Counted from the stretch's first letter, positions 9,105-17,580 are shown. The stretch is DNA of 64,000 bases from Haloferax gibbonsii ATCC 33959 (GCF_000336775.1 NZ_AOLJ01000014.1:164642-228641); one strand, 5' to 3'. The notes: generated from the sequence alone by a model not told the origin. Made by a program: numbers and translations.

Positions 9105-10145
9105 TCATTCGTGGAGTTCGCGGACGGCCGCCGCGATATCGTCGGTGCCGGGGTTGACCTCGTCTTCCAGCGAGCGGGCGTAGGGAATCGGCACGTCGGG
9201 GATGGCGAGGCGCTTGACGGCCGAGAGGTCGTCCAGCGCGCCCTCGGCGGCCCGCGCGATGATTTCCCCCGTCACGCCGAACGACTGGTAGTCTTCGTCC
9301 ACGACGAGGAGTTTCCCGGTCTTGCGGACCGAGTCGAGCACCGTCTCGGTGTCGAGCGGCACGAGCGTCCGGAGGTCGATGACCTCGGCGTCGATGCCGT
9401 CGTCGTCGAGCTGTTCCGCGGCCTCCATCGCCCGGTGGACGTGCAGGCCGAGGGTGACCACGGTCACGTCGTCGCCGGGGCGCTTCACGTCGGCCTCGCC
9501 GAACGGAATCGTGTAGTCGTCCTTGGGAACCCCGGTCTTCGGGCCCGAGGGCGAGGGCATCCAGCCGAGGCCCATGAGGCGCTTGTGGAACATGTAGACG
9601 ACCGGGTCGTCGTCGCGGATGGCGCTGTGCATCAGGCCCTTGGCGTCGTAGGCCGTCGAGGGGACGACGACTTTCATCCCCGGCAGGTGGGCGAAGGTCC
9701 CGTAGAGCGTCTGGGAGTGCTGGCCGGCGTCGTTGTAAGTTCCGCCGACGGCCGTGGTCAGCACCATCGGGACCGAAAAGGACCCGCCGCTCATGTAGGT
9801 GTTCTTCGCCATGTTGTTGTAGATCTGGTCCATGGCGACGCCGAAGAAGTCGACGAACATCAGTTCGGCAATCGGGCGCATGCCGGCCTGTGCGGCCCCG
9901 ACGGCCGCGCCGAGGTAGGCCGTCTCGCTGATGGGCACGTCCATCACGCGGTCGCGGCCGAACTCGTCCAAGAGGCCGGTCGTACTGGAGAAGATGCCGC
10001 CGTAGTCGGCGACGTCCTCGCCCATGTAGAACACCTCCTCGTTCTCGCGCATCTCCCACGCGATGGCTTCCACCATCGCCCTGCTCATGGTCAGTTCGCG
10101 GTCCGTCTCGGTCGCTTCCGTGTAGTCTCGTGATTCGGTCGCCAT
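9105..10145 (-). CDS. 2-oxoacid dehydrogenase E1 component, beta subunit
   Basis: A 346-residue E1-beta subunit. It carries the transketolase pyrimidine-binding fold (EDVADYGGIFSSTTGLLDEFG, with the Glu that activates the thiamine cofactor) and a C-terminal transketolase domain (KTGKLLVVDEDYQSFGVTGEI). It pairs with the upstream alpha subunit to decarboxylate a 2-oxoacid and reductively acylate a lipoyl domain. The substrate (pyruvate, acetoin or a branched-chain oxoacid) cannot be told from sequence by eye. Its ATG overlaps the alpha-subunit stop by one base (TGATG), indicating translational coupling. Confidence 0.93.
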   Translation of the reverse strand: MATESRDYTEATETDRELTMSRAMVEAIAWEMRENEEVFYMGEDVADYGGIFSSTTGLLDEFGRDRVMDVPISETAYLGAAVGAAQAGMRPIAELMFVDFFGVAMDQIYNNMAKNTYMSGGSFSVPMVLTTAVGGTYNDAGQHSQTLYGTFAHLPGMKVVVPSTAYDAKGLMHSAIRDDDPVVYMFHKRLMGLGWMPSPSGPKTGVPKDDYTIPFGEADVKRPGDDVTVVTLGLHVHRAMEAAEQLDDDGIDAEVIDLRTLVPLDTETVLDSVRKTGKLLVVDEDYQSFGVTGEIIARAAEGALDDLSAVKRLAIPDVPIPYARSLEDEVNPGTDDIAAAVRELHE

Positions 10146-11206
10146 CAGTTGTCACCTCCCGTCTCGCCGGCGTCGTCCGGCGCGTCTGTCGCGCTCCCGC
10201 CGTCCGTCGCCGCCTGCGCCGGCGGGTTCGTAAACACGTTCTCGTACGCCTCCTCCGGGGCCGGTTCGGGCTGCTCTTTGGCCCACGAAATCGCCTCCTC
10301 GACCCGCTCGTGGGCGCGCTCTCGAATCTCGTCGAGTTCGTCGTCGGTCACGCCGTGCGAGCGGAGGTCCTCGGCGAGTCGCTCGATGGAGTCGCGCTGC
10401 TTCGCGCGGTCGATGTCGGCCTCCGGTCGATAGGCTTCGGCGTCGCCCATGAAGTGGCCCATCCGGCGGTGGACCTGTACCTCGATGAGCGTCGGCCCGT
10501 TGCCGTCGCGGGCGCGCATCACGGCCTCGCCCGCGGCCTCGTAGACCGCCGTGGCGTCGTCGGAGTCGATTCGGACGCCCGGCAGGTCGAAGCCGGCGGC
10601 GCGCTGTGCGCCGTTCTGCACGTCGGTCACGCGGTCTTTCGGCATGCTGATGGCCCAGTCGTTGTCCTCGACGACGAAGACGACCGGGAGGTCGTGGACC
10701 GCCGCGAGGTTCAGCGATTCGAGGAAGCCGCCCTGGTCGATAGCGCCCTCCCCGAGGAAGGCGACGGCCACGGCGTCGGTGTTCCGCTTTTTCGCCGCCA
10801 TCGCCGCGCCGACCGCCGGCGGACAGCCCTGCGCGATGATGCCCGAACACGCGAAGTTCACGTCGGGGTCGAACAGGTGCATGTGCCCGCCCTTCCCGCG
10901 GCAGAGCCCCGTCTTCCGGCCGAAAATCTCGGCGGTCATGCGCTTGAGGTCGACGCCCTTCGCGATGGCGATGTGGTGCGGTCGGTGCGGCGCGGTCACC
11001 GTGTCGTCGTCTCGGAGGTGCATGCAGACGCCCGCTCCGGACGCCTCGTGGCCGGCCGCGAGGTGGAGCTCGCCGGGAATCGGCCCCGCCGAGATGTCGA
11101 ACGCCGGCTGCTTGCCGACGAGGTACTCGTCCACCAGTCGCTCCTCGTAGTGCCGAGCGGTCACCATCTGCTCGTACATCGTCTGTAGGTCGGTAACACT
11201 CACCAT
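10145..11206 (-). CDS. 2-oxoacid dehydrogenase E1 component, alpha subunit (TPP-dependent)
   Basis: A 353-residue thiamine-diphosphate enzyme subunit. The TPP motif runs from FLGEGAIDQG to VEDNDWAIS, preceded by GKGGHMHLFD, typical of E1-alpha of pyruvate, acetoin and branched-chain 2-oxoacid dehydrogenases. The C terminus carries a haloarchaeal Ala/Asp/Gly-rich tail of about 35 residues. It is the first gene of the alpha-beta-lipoyl operon. I chose the ATG at 11206 because an ATAGATAC element (about 11232-11239) lies 29 bases upstream; an in-frame start farther upstream at 11245 would fall inside this promoter. Confidence 0.92.
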   Translation of the reverse strand: MVSVTDLQTMYEQMVTARHYEERLVDEYLVGKQPAFDISAGPIPGELHLAAGHEASGAGVCMHLRDDDTVTAPHRPHHIAIAKGVDLKRMTAEIFGRKTGLCRGKGGHMHLFDPDVNFACSGIIAQGCPPAVGAAMAAKKRNTDAVAVAFLGEGAIDQGGFLESLNLAAVHDLPVVFVVEDNDWAISMPKDRVTDVQNGAQRAAGFDLPGVRIDSDDATAVYEAAGEAVMRARDGNGPTLIEVQVHRRMGHFMGDAEAYRPEADIDRAKQRDSIERLAEDLRSHGVTDDELDEIRERAHERVEEAISWAKEQPEPAPEEAYENVFTNPPAQAATDGGSATDAPDDAGETGGDN

Positions 11207-11231
11207 AGTTGGCGTGCGGGTGTACTCCCGA

Positions 11232-11239
11232 GTATCTAT
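11232..11239 (-). promoter_or_regulatory. Predicted TATA/BRE promoter of the E1-lipoyl operon with overlapping inverted repeat
   Basis: AT-rich element ATAGATAC on the minus strand, 29 bases before the E1-alpha ATG, within an AT-rich block that extends to 11250. A small perfect inverted repeat, TACTC-CC-GAGTA (11223-11234), sits between it and the start codon and could be an operator. Confidence 0.5.
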
Positions 11240-11345
11240 TAACATTAATTGTGTAAGTCATGACCATCAGAACGAACGGACTGCGGATTCACGCGAAGCG
11301 ACGGGTCGAGACAGGTCTAAGCCCGGTTCGAGCGTATCGTCTCGC

Positions 11346-11987
11346 ATGAACGACACGACGACGAACCTCGTCTCGATACCCGTCGGCGACGCGGTGCTGG
11401 AGGGCGACCTCCGCGTTCCGTCCGGGGCGTCGGGGCTCGTGGTGTTCGCCCACGGCAGCGGCAGCAGTCGGAAGAGCCCGCGGAACAACTTCGTCGCCGA
11501 GGTCATCCGCGACCGCGGGCTCGGGACGCTCCTTTTCGACCTGCTCACGGAGGCGGAAGACGAGACGTACGAGACGCGGTTCGACATCCCGCTTCTGACC
11601 GAGCGACTGCTCGGCGCGACCGAGTGGCTCCGCGGCCGCGACGACGTCGCGGCCCTCGACTACGGCTACTTCGGGTCGAGCACCGGCGCGGCGGCGGCGG
11701 TCCTCGCGGCGGCCGACCTCGGCGACGACGCCGGCGCGGTCGTCTCTCGCGGCGGGCGCGTCGACCTCGCGGAGTCGCGGCTCGGCGACGTGACGGCACC
11801 GACGCTGTTCGTCGTCGGCGGTGCCGACGAGCCGGTTTTGAGCCTGAACCGCGACGCGTTCGCCCGACTGGACTGCGAGAAGTCGTTGGAAGTCGTCGCC
11901 GGCGCGGGCCACCTGTTCGAGGGGCCGGGCGAACTGGACGAGGTGGCCGACCTCGCCGCCGACTGGTTCGAGAGCCACCTCGGCTGA
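11346..11987 (+). CDS. Alpha/beta hydrolase (dienelactone hydrolase-like)
   Basis: A 213-residue alpha/beta hydrolase. It has the oxyanion strand LVVFAHGSGSSRKSPRN, a nucleophile-elbow-like GYFGSSTGAAAAV (Ser in GSSTG), a late acid strand TLFVVGGADEPV and a terminal AGAGHLFEGPGEL histidine. The arrangement matches small predicted dienelactone-hydrolase or phosphoribosyltransferase-associated hydrolases of haloarchaea. Substrate unknown. The ATG at 11346 gives a normal family length. It is transcribed divergently from the E1 operon. Confidence 0.82.
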   Translation: MNDTTTNLVSIPVGDAVLEGDLRVPSGASGLVVFAHGSGSSRKSPRNNFVAEVIRDRGLGTLLFDLLTEAEDETYETRFDIPLLTERLLGATEWLRGRDDVAALDYGYFGSSTGAAAAVLAAADLGDDAGAVVSRGGRVDLAESRLGDVTAPTLFVVGGADEPVLSLNRDAFARLDCEKSLEVVAGAGHLFEGPGELDEVADLAADWFESHLG

Positions 11988-12036
11988 GGGCGTCGCCTGC
12001 GGTCGCCGGCGACCGCGGAGCGGGGGGTCGGGACGG

Positions 12037-12228
12037 TCAGCGCGAGAACTTGCGGTCCTTCGCGGGGTCTTCGACGACGACCCACCAGCGGACGTCCTCC
12101 TTCGGGTGGCGGCGCTCGACGTGTTCGTCGAGTCGCCCCCGGAGTCGAAACCGCGGCCGCAGCGGTTGCAGCGGTGGCGTCTGTTGGTCGTGGGTACGGA
12201 TACGCCGTAGATGATACTCGACATACAT
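12037..12228 (-). CDS. Small conserved-looking protein, unknown function
   Basis: A possible 63-residue basic protein (ATG at 12228). The first half is arginine-rich, and the C-terminal half has a plausible folded segment (EDVRWWVVVEDPAKDRKF). I recognise no domain. It converges on the hydrolase gene and diverges from the FNT-UspA gene. The alternative is that the segment is simply non-coding GC-rich DNA; the Trp-Trp pair and the charge pattern favour a gene only weakly. Confidence 0.45.
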   Translation of the reverse strand: MYVEYHLRRIRTHDQQTPPLQPLRPRFRLRGRLDEHVERRHPKEDVRWWVVVEDPAKDRKFSR

Positions 12229-12313
12229 GGGTGGACGCTTCCGACGCGACCGAACTGTTGTAGACGGCCTGAACCGGTACGTTTAGAACGGTTTATTCGA
12301 AAAACACCGCTCA

Positions 12314-14125
12314 ATGACAGAACCCGAGTCGACGGAGCTCGACGAATCCGTTCGCGAGGCCGTCGAACGGTCACGAAGCGGCGCGCCGGCGGTCGGTTCG
12401 GTGGTTCGCGACCGTTTTTCGTCCGACGAGGTGTTCCAGCGCATCGTCGCGGCCGCGGACGAGGAGATAACCTCCGGGGCGCGGGAACTGTTCTTCAGCG
12501 CCCTCGCCGCGGGCTTCGCGATTACGATCACGTTCCTCCTCTACGTCTCGATGAAGGCGTCCACCGGCGGCGACCCGGTGTTAAGTGCGATGCTCTACCC
12601 GCTCGGGTTCATCTACATCATCATCGGGGGCTATCAGCTCTACACCGAGAACACGCTCCCGCCGGTCGCGTTGACGCTGGAGCGGTTGGCCAGTATCCCC
12701 GCGCTCTTGCGTAACTGGGTCGTCGTCCTCGCGGGGAACCTCTTCGGCGGGACGCTCGGTGCGGCCGCCCTCGCCTTCGGCGGCGTCCTCTCGCCGGAAG
12801 CCGCGAACGCGGCGCTCGAACTCGCTCAGAAGGGCGTCGAGACGCCATGGTGGAGTCTCTTCTTCAAGGCCGCGTTCGCCGGCCTCATCGTCGCCGGCGT
12901 CGTCTGGGTCACCTTCGCCGCCCGCGACACCATCTCTCGTCTCGTCGTCGTCTACCTCGCGTTCCTCGCGGTCCCGCTGGGTGGCCTCTTCCACGTCGTC
13001 GTCTCCTACACCGAGATGGTCTACCTCGTGATGAACGGCCAGCTGGCGTTCCTCGTCGGCCTGACCGAGTTCGTCGTCCCCGTCCTGTTGGGCAACACCT
13101 TCGGCGGCGTCGTCCTCGTCACCGTCGTCAACTACTTCCAGACGACGGAAAACCGGTTAGAATCCGCTCGTTTCGAGGGCGCGAAACGGCAGCTCTCGGT
13201 TCGCGAGTGGGTGCTGGGTGGGCTCGCGGGACGGTCGTACGTCCCGCTCATCGAGACCGAAGAGGGAACCGAAGACCACCCGGACTCCTACCGGGTCGTC
13301 GTCCCCATCGCGAACCCGCGGACCGAGTCGCACGTCGTCGAACTCGCCTGCGCGCTCGCGAAGTCGAAAGAGGACGCCATCGTCGACATCGTCCACGTGG
13401 TGCAGGTCCCCTCGCGCGTCTCGCAACGCTACGGTGCCGCACAGAACCAGCGGATTATCGCACACTCCAACGAGCAGCTCGAAGACGCCCGTGAACGCGC
13501 TGCCGGCTACGATATCGAAGCCCGCACGTCGACCGTCGTCTCACACCGCTCGTTCGAGGAGATATTCACCGTCGCCCGCCGCAAAGACGCGGACCTCGTC
13601 GTCATGGGCTGGAGCAACGACCGAATCTGGGCGGGAGGACGTGCAGAGCGGACGATGAGCGAGTTGACGAGTCGCCTGCCCTGCGACTTCCTCGTCCTCA
13701 ACGACCGGAACTACGACACCAGCCGACTCCTCTTGCCGACGGTCGATAGCGCCCACTCGGCGCTGAGTGCCGAGGTCGCGAAGTCCCTCCACTCGACCGT
13801 CGGGTCGGAGGTGACGCTCCTTCACGTCGTCGACGGCCCGGACGACCGCGAACGGGGCGAGGCGTTCCTCTCCGACTGGGCGACCGAACACGGCCTGCAG
13901 GACGCGGCGCGAATCGTCGACGACTCCGGCGACATCGAACGAGCCATCGCCGACCGGGCCGACAGCCACTCGATGGTGCTGATGGGAGCGACCGAACAGG
14001 GCCTTCTCACTCGACTCCTGACCGACTCGCTGCACCTCGACGTGGTCAACGACACCGACCACGCGGTTCTCCTGGTGGAGCGCGCCACCGACCGAAGCCT
14101 CAGGCAGCGTCTGTTCGGACGCTGA
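12314..14125 (+). CDS. Formate/nitrite transporter (FNT) domain fused to two UspA domains
   Basis: A 603-residue fusion. Residues ~50-285 form a six-helix FNT channel: an FFSALAAGFAITITF start, the re-entrant NLFGGTLGAA and NTFGGV loops, and a central histidine at His227 (LFHVVVS), aligned by eye with the pore histidine of FocA. The Asn that usually follows in FNT channels is not present, so it is closer to the YfdC branch. Residues ~315-445 and ~455-595 are two universal-stress-protein domains; the second ends with MGATEQGLLTRLL, close to the ATP-binding signature. The cytoplasmic UspA pair may sense nucleotide or stress and gate the channel (inference). The cargo is unknown. ATG 12314 has a GTTTAGAAC element about 30 bases upstream. 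Confidence 0.88.
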   Translation: MTEPESTELDESVREAVERSRSGAPAVGSVVRDRFSSDEVFQRIVAAADEEITSGARELFFSALAAGFAITITFLLYVSMKASTGGDPVLSAMLYPLGFIYIIIGGYQLYTENTLPPVALTLERLASIPALLRNWVVVLAGNLFGGTLGAAALAFGGVLSPEAANAALELAQKGVETPWWSLFFKAAFAGLIVAGVVWVTFAARDTISRLVVVYLAFLAVPLGGLFHVVVSYTEMVYLVMNGQLAFLVGLTEFVVPVLLGNTFGGVVLVTVVNYFQTTENRLESARFEGAKRQLSVREWVLGGLAGRSYVPLIETEEGTEDHPDSYRVVVPIANPRTESHVVELACALAKSKEDAIVDIVHVVQVPSRVSQRYGAAQNQRIIAHSNEQLEDARERAAGYDIEARTSTVVSHRSFEEIFTVARRKDADLVVMGWSNDRIWAGGRAERTMSELTSRLPCDFLVLNDRNYDTSRLLLPTVDSAHSALSAEVAKSLHSTVGSEVTLLHVVDGPDDRERGEAFLSDWATEHGLQDAARIVDDSGDIERAIADRADSHSMVLMGATEQGLLTRLLTDSLHLDVVNDTDHAVLLVERATDRSLRQRLFGR

Positions 14126-14240
14126 GGCGGTCGGCTACTCTCCTCGCGGCCGTTCGCTCTCTGCAACTCAGTAGCGTCGGCATTCGAACTGATCGCCGGC
14201 GACCGCGCCGTTTTTGTAACCGTAGGAGAGACAAATTCGT

Positions 14241-14873
14241 ATGAGCTCAGACGCCGACCAGGCGATAACGGTCTACTCGGACTACGTGTGTCCCTTCTGC
14301 TACCTCGGGAGGCAGTCCCTGTCGCAGTACCAAGAGACGAGAGACGAGGAACTCGACATCGACTGGCATCCGTTCGACCTGCGGAGTCAGAAGCGCCGCC
14401 CCGACGGGAGCATCGACTTCTCGGTCGACGACAGAAAAGACGAAGACTACTACGAGCAGGCGAAGCAGGGAGTCCGCCGGTTACAAGAGCGGTACGGCGT
14501 CGAGATGAACCTGGAACTCGGGACCGACGTGGACTCGCTTCCGGCGCAGGTCGTCTCGTACTACCTGAAGGGACACGCCGACTACGAGACGTGGCTCGCG
14601 TTCGACGAGTCGGTCTTCGAGGCGCTCTGGCAGGACGGCAAAGATATCGGCGACGAGGCTGTACTCGTCGAACTCGCCGAATCGGTGGGCGTCGACGGCG
14701 AGGAAGTCACGTCCGCGCTCGGCGACGAAACGCTTCGGAGCGAGGTGCGCGAACGATTCAGCGAGGCCCAGCAACACGGCGTCACCGGCGTCCCAACGTT
14801 CGCGTACGAGGGCTACGCCGCGAGAGGTGCGGTTCCGCCGGAACAGCTAGAGCGACTCGTCGAGGGCGTGTAG
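14241..14873 (+). CDS. DsbA family oxidoreductase (FrnE-like)
   Basis: A 210-residue thioredoxin-fold protein of the DsbA/FrnE group. The redox motif CPFC is at Cys17-Cys20 right after the first strand (VYSDYVCPFCYLG). A helical insertion follows, and the cis-proline loop GVTGVPTF lies near residue 180. There is no signal peptide, so it is cytoplasmic, a feature of FrnE-type proteins linked to oxidative stress and disulfide isomerisation. A TTTTTGTAAC element lies about 26 bases before ATG 14241, indicating a leaderless transcript. Confidence 0.88.
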   Translation: MSSDADQAITVYSDYVCPFCYLGRQSLSQYQETRDEELDIDWHPFDLRSQKRRPDGSIDFSVDDRKDEDYYEQAKQGVRRLQERYGVEMNLELGTDVDSLPAQVVSYYLKGHADYETWLAFDESVFEALWQDGKDIGDEAVLVELAESVGVDGEEVTSALGDETLRSEVRERFSEAQQHGVTGVPTFAYEGYAARGAVPPEQLERLVEGV

Positions 14874-14939
14874 GGCCGGACGAGCGACCAACGAGACCGA
14901 CAGCGCTCGAAGGGTCGTCGCGCCCGCCGGCGAGTCGGT

Positions 14940-15368
14940 TCACCCGGCGGTGTTCGTTTCGAGCATCCGACGGAGCGCGACTTCCATCTCCTCGAACTCC
15001 GAGAGTTCGAGTTCGTCGGTGGTGACGATGACGCCGCGGTCTCCGGCGACGACGCGGCCGACGAACCCGTCAGAGAAGACGCGAAGGGTGAACTCGTACT
15101 CGCCGAACTCCGGACGCTCGCCGTTCCTGCCGGCGTTGTAGGTTTCCTGCGGTCCGAACCCGGTGCGCTCGCTCTCGACGAGTTCGGATTTGGCCGCGCG
15201 CGCCGCGGCCTCGTCGCCGCCGTAGAGGTCCCGCCGGACGTACAGCACGTCGAAGTCGTCGCGGGTGAAGTGGACGACGCTTCGGAGAGCGTCCCCGAGG
15301 GTCGTTCGGCAGGTGGAGACGAGGGCGTCGGCGACGCTCCCGGTGATTGTCGGCGTTGATTCGGTCAC
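14940..15368 (-). CDS. Haloarchaeal conserved protein of unknown function
   Basis: A 142-residue soluble acidic protein. It looks like one alpha/beta domain: an N-terminal helix region (SVADALVSTCRTTLGDALRSV), a strand pair around FDVLYVRRDLYG and a final pair GRVVAGDRGVIVTTDE. I recognise no catalytic motif; it resembles small haloarchaea-only families of unknown role. I prefer the GTG at 15368 because AAATACT on the minus strand (15389-15395) is 24 bases upstream; the frame extends to another GTG at 15383. Confidence 0.68.
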   Translation of the reverse strand: MTESTPTITGSVADALVSTCRTTLGDALRSVVHFTRDDFDVLYVRRDLYGGDEAAARAAKSELVESERTGFGPQETYNAGRNGERPEFGEYEFTLRVFSDGFVGRVVAGDRGVIVTTDELELSEFEEMEVALRRMLETNTAG

Positions 15369-15449
15369 GGGGGTAGATAGCACGCCACAGTATTTGGCCG
15401 TCTCGCCTCTCCCACCACCCGGTCGCCGCGCCGCTCGGCCCGGCGCGGT

Positions 15450-16382
15450 TCAGGCCAGTCGGAACCGCGTGTCGGTGAGTTCCTCCGAGACCTCCCAGAG
15501 CCGTGCGGCAGTCTCCGGGTCTCTGGCGCGGTCGCTCGACTCCGCGATGCCGGGGTTGCCGCGCATGCCGAACAGCCCCTGCGGGCCGACGTACTCCCCG
15601 CTTTCGACAGCCGGCGACGTGGCGGCGTACAGAAGCGGGAGCGCGCCCATCTCGGCCGACTGGGCGAATATCGCGTTGCCGAGTTTGCTCATCCAGTACC
15701 GGAGCGTCGACCCGGACGCCTCGGGGCCGCGGAACTGGAGGTTCGTGTCGGCGTAGCCGGGATGTGCGCCCACGCTCAGCACGTCGTCGATGCCCGCGGC
15801 GGTCAGCCGGCGGTCGAGTTCGAACGCGAAAAGCAGGTTCGCGAGCTTGCTCTGGGCGTAGGCGTCCCACTCGTCGTAGTCGCGTTCGCCCTGCAGGTCG
15901 TCGAAGTCCATCCGGCCGCGCTCGTGGAGGCCGCTCGACATCGTGACGAGCCGCGTCTCGCCGGGCGTGTCGCGGAGCGTCGGAAACAGGCGGGCGCTCA
16001 GGACGAAGTGACCGAGGTGGTTCACGCCGAACTGCGTCTCGAAGCCCTGTGCGGTCTCCCGCCGGGGAATCGCCATCACGCCGGCGTTGTTGCAGAGGGC
16101 GTGTAACGCCCCGTGCTCGGCGGCGAACTCGTCGGCGAACCCCCGGACTGAGTCGAGGTCGGCGAGGTCGAGTTCCGAGAGAGTCAGCGAGGCCGCCGGC
16201 ACCGAGTCGCGGACGTCGGCCATGGCGTCCTCGCCGCGGTCGAGGCGGCAGGCCATGACGACGTGCGCGCCCTTCTCTGCGAACATGCGCGTCGCCTCGA
16301 AGCCGAGGCCGCTGTTCGCGCCGGTGACGACGACGGTCTTCCCCGAGAGGTCGGGGGCGTCGGCCGCGGTCCAATCGCTCAT
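15450..16382 (-). CDS. Short-chain dehydrogenase/reductase (retinol dehydrogenase-like)
   Basis: A 310-residue SDR. The cofactor motif TGANSGLG is at about residues 20-27, NNAGVM follows the fourth strand, and the catalytic tail YAQSK has Tyr and Lys in the expected spacing, with Ser in MSSGL. The Arg-containing ACRLDRGED after the second strand suggests NADP(H). The architecture matches the WW-oxidoreductase/retinol-dehydrogenase-like group; the substrate is unknown. ATG 16382 has a TTTACTC element about 28 bases upstream; a TTG at 16394 is an unlikely alternative. Confidence 0.87.
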   Translation of the reverse strand: MSDWTAADAPDLSGKTVVVTGANSGLGFEATRMFAEKGAHVVMACRLDRGEDAMADVRDSVPAASLTLSELDLADLDSVRGFADEFAAEHGALHALCNNAGVMAIPRRETAQGFETQFGVNHLGHFVLSARLFPTLRDTPGETRLVTMSSGLHERGRMDFDDLQGERDYDEWDAYAQSKLANLLFAFELDRRLTAAGIDDVLSVGAHPGYADTNLQFRGPEASGSTLRYWMSKLGNAIFAQSAEMGALPLLYAATSPAVESGEYVGPQGLFGMRGNPGIAESSDRARDPETAARLWEVSEELTDTRFRLA

Positions 16383-16467
16383 GGGGAACTCCAAGGACCG
16401 AACCGAGTAAACCGTGGCGGCGACCGCTGGCGCGGCCGGGCGAGCGGTCGCAGACGCCCGATTGGGA

Positions 16468-17487
16468 CTACTTCGACGCGGTGCTGGTCTGCATCCCGTC
16501 GGAGTTGTACGCCGAGCCGAAGCCCTCGTCGTCGAGGAGGATGATGCCCGCCGACGACCCGGTGAGTTCGCCGAACTCCTCGATGGCGAGGTCGGCCGCG
16601 GTCTGGGCGTCGCAGCCGCGTTCGAGGTGGCCGACAGCGCGACGTGCGAGCGTCACGCGCGCGATGTCCTCTCCCGCTCCCGTGGTCGACGCGCCGCCCG
16701 CGGGGGAGGCGTAGAAACCCGAGCCGATTTGGGGTACGTCGCCGACACGGCCGGCGAGGGCGAACCAGCGGCCGCCGGTCGAGGTCGCGGAGGCGAACGT
16801 CTCGCCGTCGGTGGCGACCGCGCCGACCGTGTCGTGACCGGGAAGGCGAACATCGTGAGCCGAGCGGTCACTGCTTGCTGAGGTTCCCTCAGAATTGTCG
16901 TGGCCGGGAAGGCGAGCGTTGCGAGCCGGGCGGCCACTGCCTGCCGAGGTCTCCTCGCGGGCCGGCAGGTAGCCGTCACCCGCCTCGGCCGTCGGGTCGC
17001 TCGTGCTGCCGCCGAAGCGGTCCGCGAGCCACGCGAGGTGTTCCGTCGGCGACCCCTCGGGCGCGTCCGCGTTCTCCCAGCGCTCGCGGGTCTCGTCGGT
17101 GAAGAGGTCGACGCCGGTCTCGACGCCCGCGTCGGCGGCGAAGTCGACCGCCGGCTCGCCCGTCAGGAGGACGTGCGGGGTGTCTTCGAGGACCGCCCGC
17201 GCGACGGAGACGGCGTGTTCGACGCCCTCCATGCCGGAGGCCGCGCCGGCGCGTCGGTCGCTCAGCATGACGCCCGCGTCGGTGCGGACGACGCCGTCGG
17301 ACTGGACCGCGCCGCCGACGCCCGCGTTGAAACGGTGGTCCGATTCGAGGACGCGGACCGCGGTCTCGACCGCCGAAAACGGGTCGGATTCGCTCGCGCC
17401 CGCGTCGGCCGCGTCGTCCAAGACGGCCTGTCTGGGTTCCGGTTCGCCGGGGATACCGCCGGCACCGCCGTGGAGGATAATTCGCAT
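16468..17487 (-). CDS. Isoaspartyl peptidase/L-asparaginase (Ntn hydrolase) with duplicated pre-nucleophile linker
   Basis: A 339-residue plant-type asparaginase/isoaspartyl peptidase precursor. It begins IILHGGAGG and carries the family substrate-contact region NAGVGGAVQSDG. It is expected to cut itself before Thr220 (GHDTVGAVATDG), leaving Thr as the N-terminal nucleophile of the beta chain; STGG follows downstream. The alpha-chain tail holds a tandem duplication: residues ~178-198 and ~200-220 repeat with a 22-residue offset, and both end in RLPGHD, followed by Asn198 in the first copy and Thr220 in the second. The start at ATG 17487 is supported by a TTTAGG element 27 bases upstream. Confidence 0.88.
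   Translation of the reverse strand: MRIILHGGAGGIPGEPEPRQAVLDDAADAGASESDPFSAVETAVRVLESDHRFNAGVGGAVQSDGVVRTDAGVMLSDRRAGAASGMEGVEHAVSVARAVLEDTPHVLLTGEPAVDFAADAGVETGVDLFTDETRERWENADAPEGSPTEHLAWLADRFGGSTSDPTAEAGDGYLPAREETSAGSGRPARNARLPGHDNSEGTSASSDRSAHDVRLPGHDTVGAVATDGETFASATSTGGRWFALAGRVGDVPQIGSGFYASPAGGASTTGAGEDIARVTLARRAVGHLERGCDAQTAADLAIEEFGELTGSSAGIILLDDEGFGSAYNSDGMQTSTASK
16830..16955. repeat. Imperfect tandem duplication, 66-base offset, inside the asparaginase gene
   Basis: Copy A (about 16830-16889) and copy B (about 16896-16955) align over some 60 bases with about four-fifths identity by eye; nearly all differences are transitions. The offset of 66 bases is exactly 22 codons, so the frame is kept. 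The conserved core in both is CCGGGAAGGCGA followed by GAGCCG and CACTGC. Confidence 0.85.
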
Positions 17488-17571
17488 ACGAGGGTGTCTT
17501 CGGAGCGTGGTCCTAAACGTATCGACCGATGAATGGAGCGATACTTGCACTTCGCCGTCGATAACGGCAGG

Positions 17572-17580
17572 ACTTTTACA
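17572..17580 (+). promoter_or_regulatory. Predicted TATA element of icd
   Basis: ACTTTTACA, about 30 bases before the icd ATG, in otherwise GC-rich DNA. The spacing fits a leaderless or very short-leader transcript. Confidence 0.5.
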
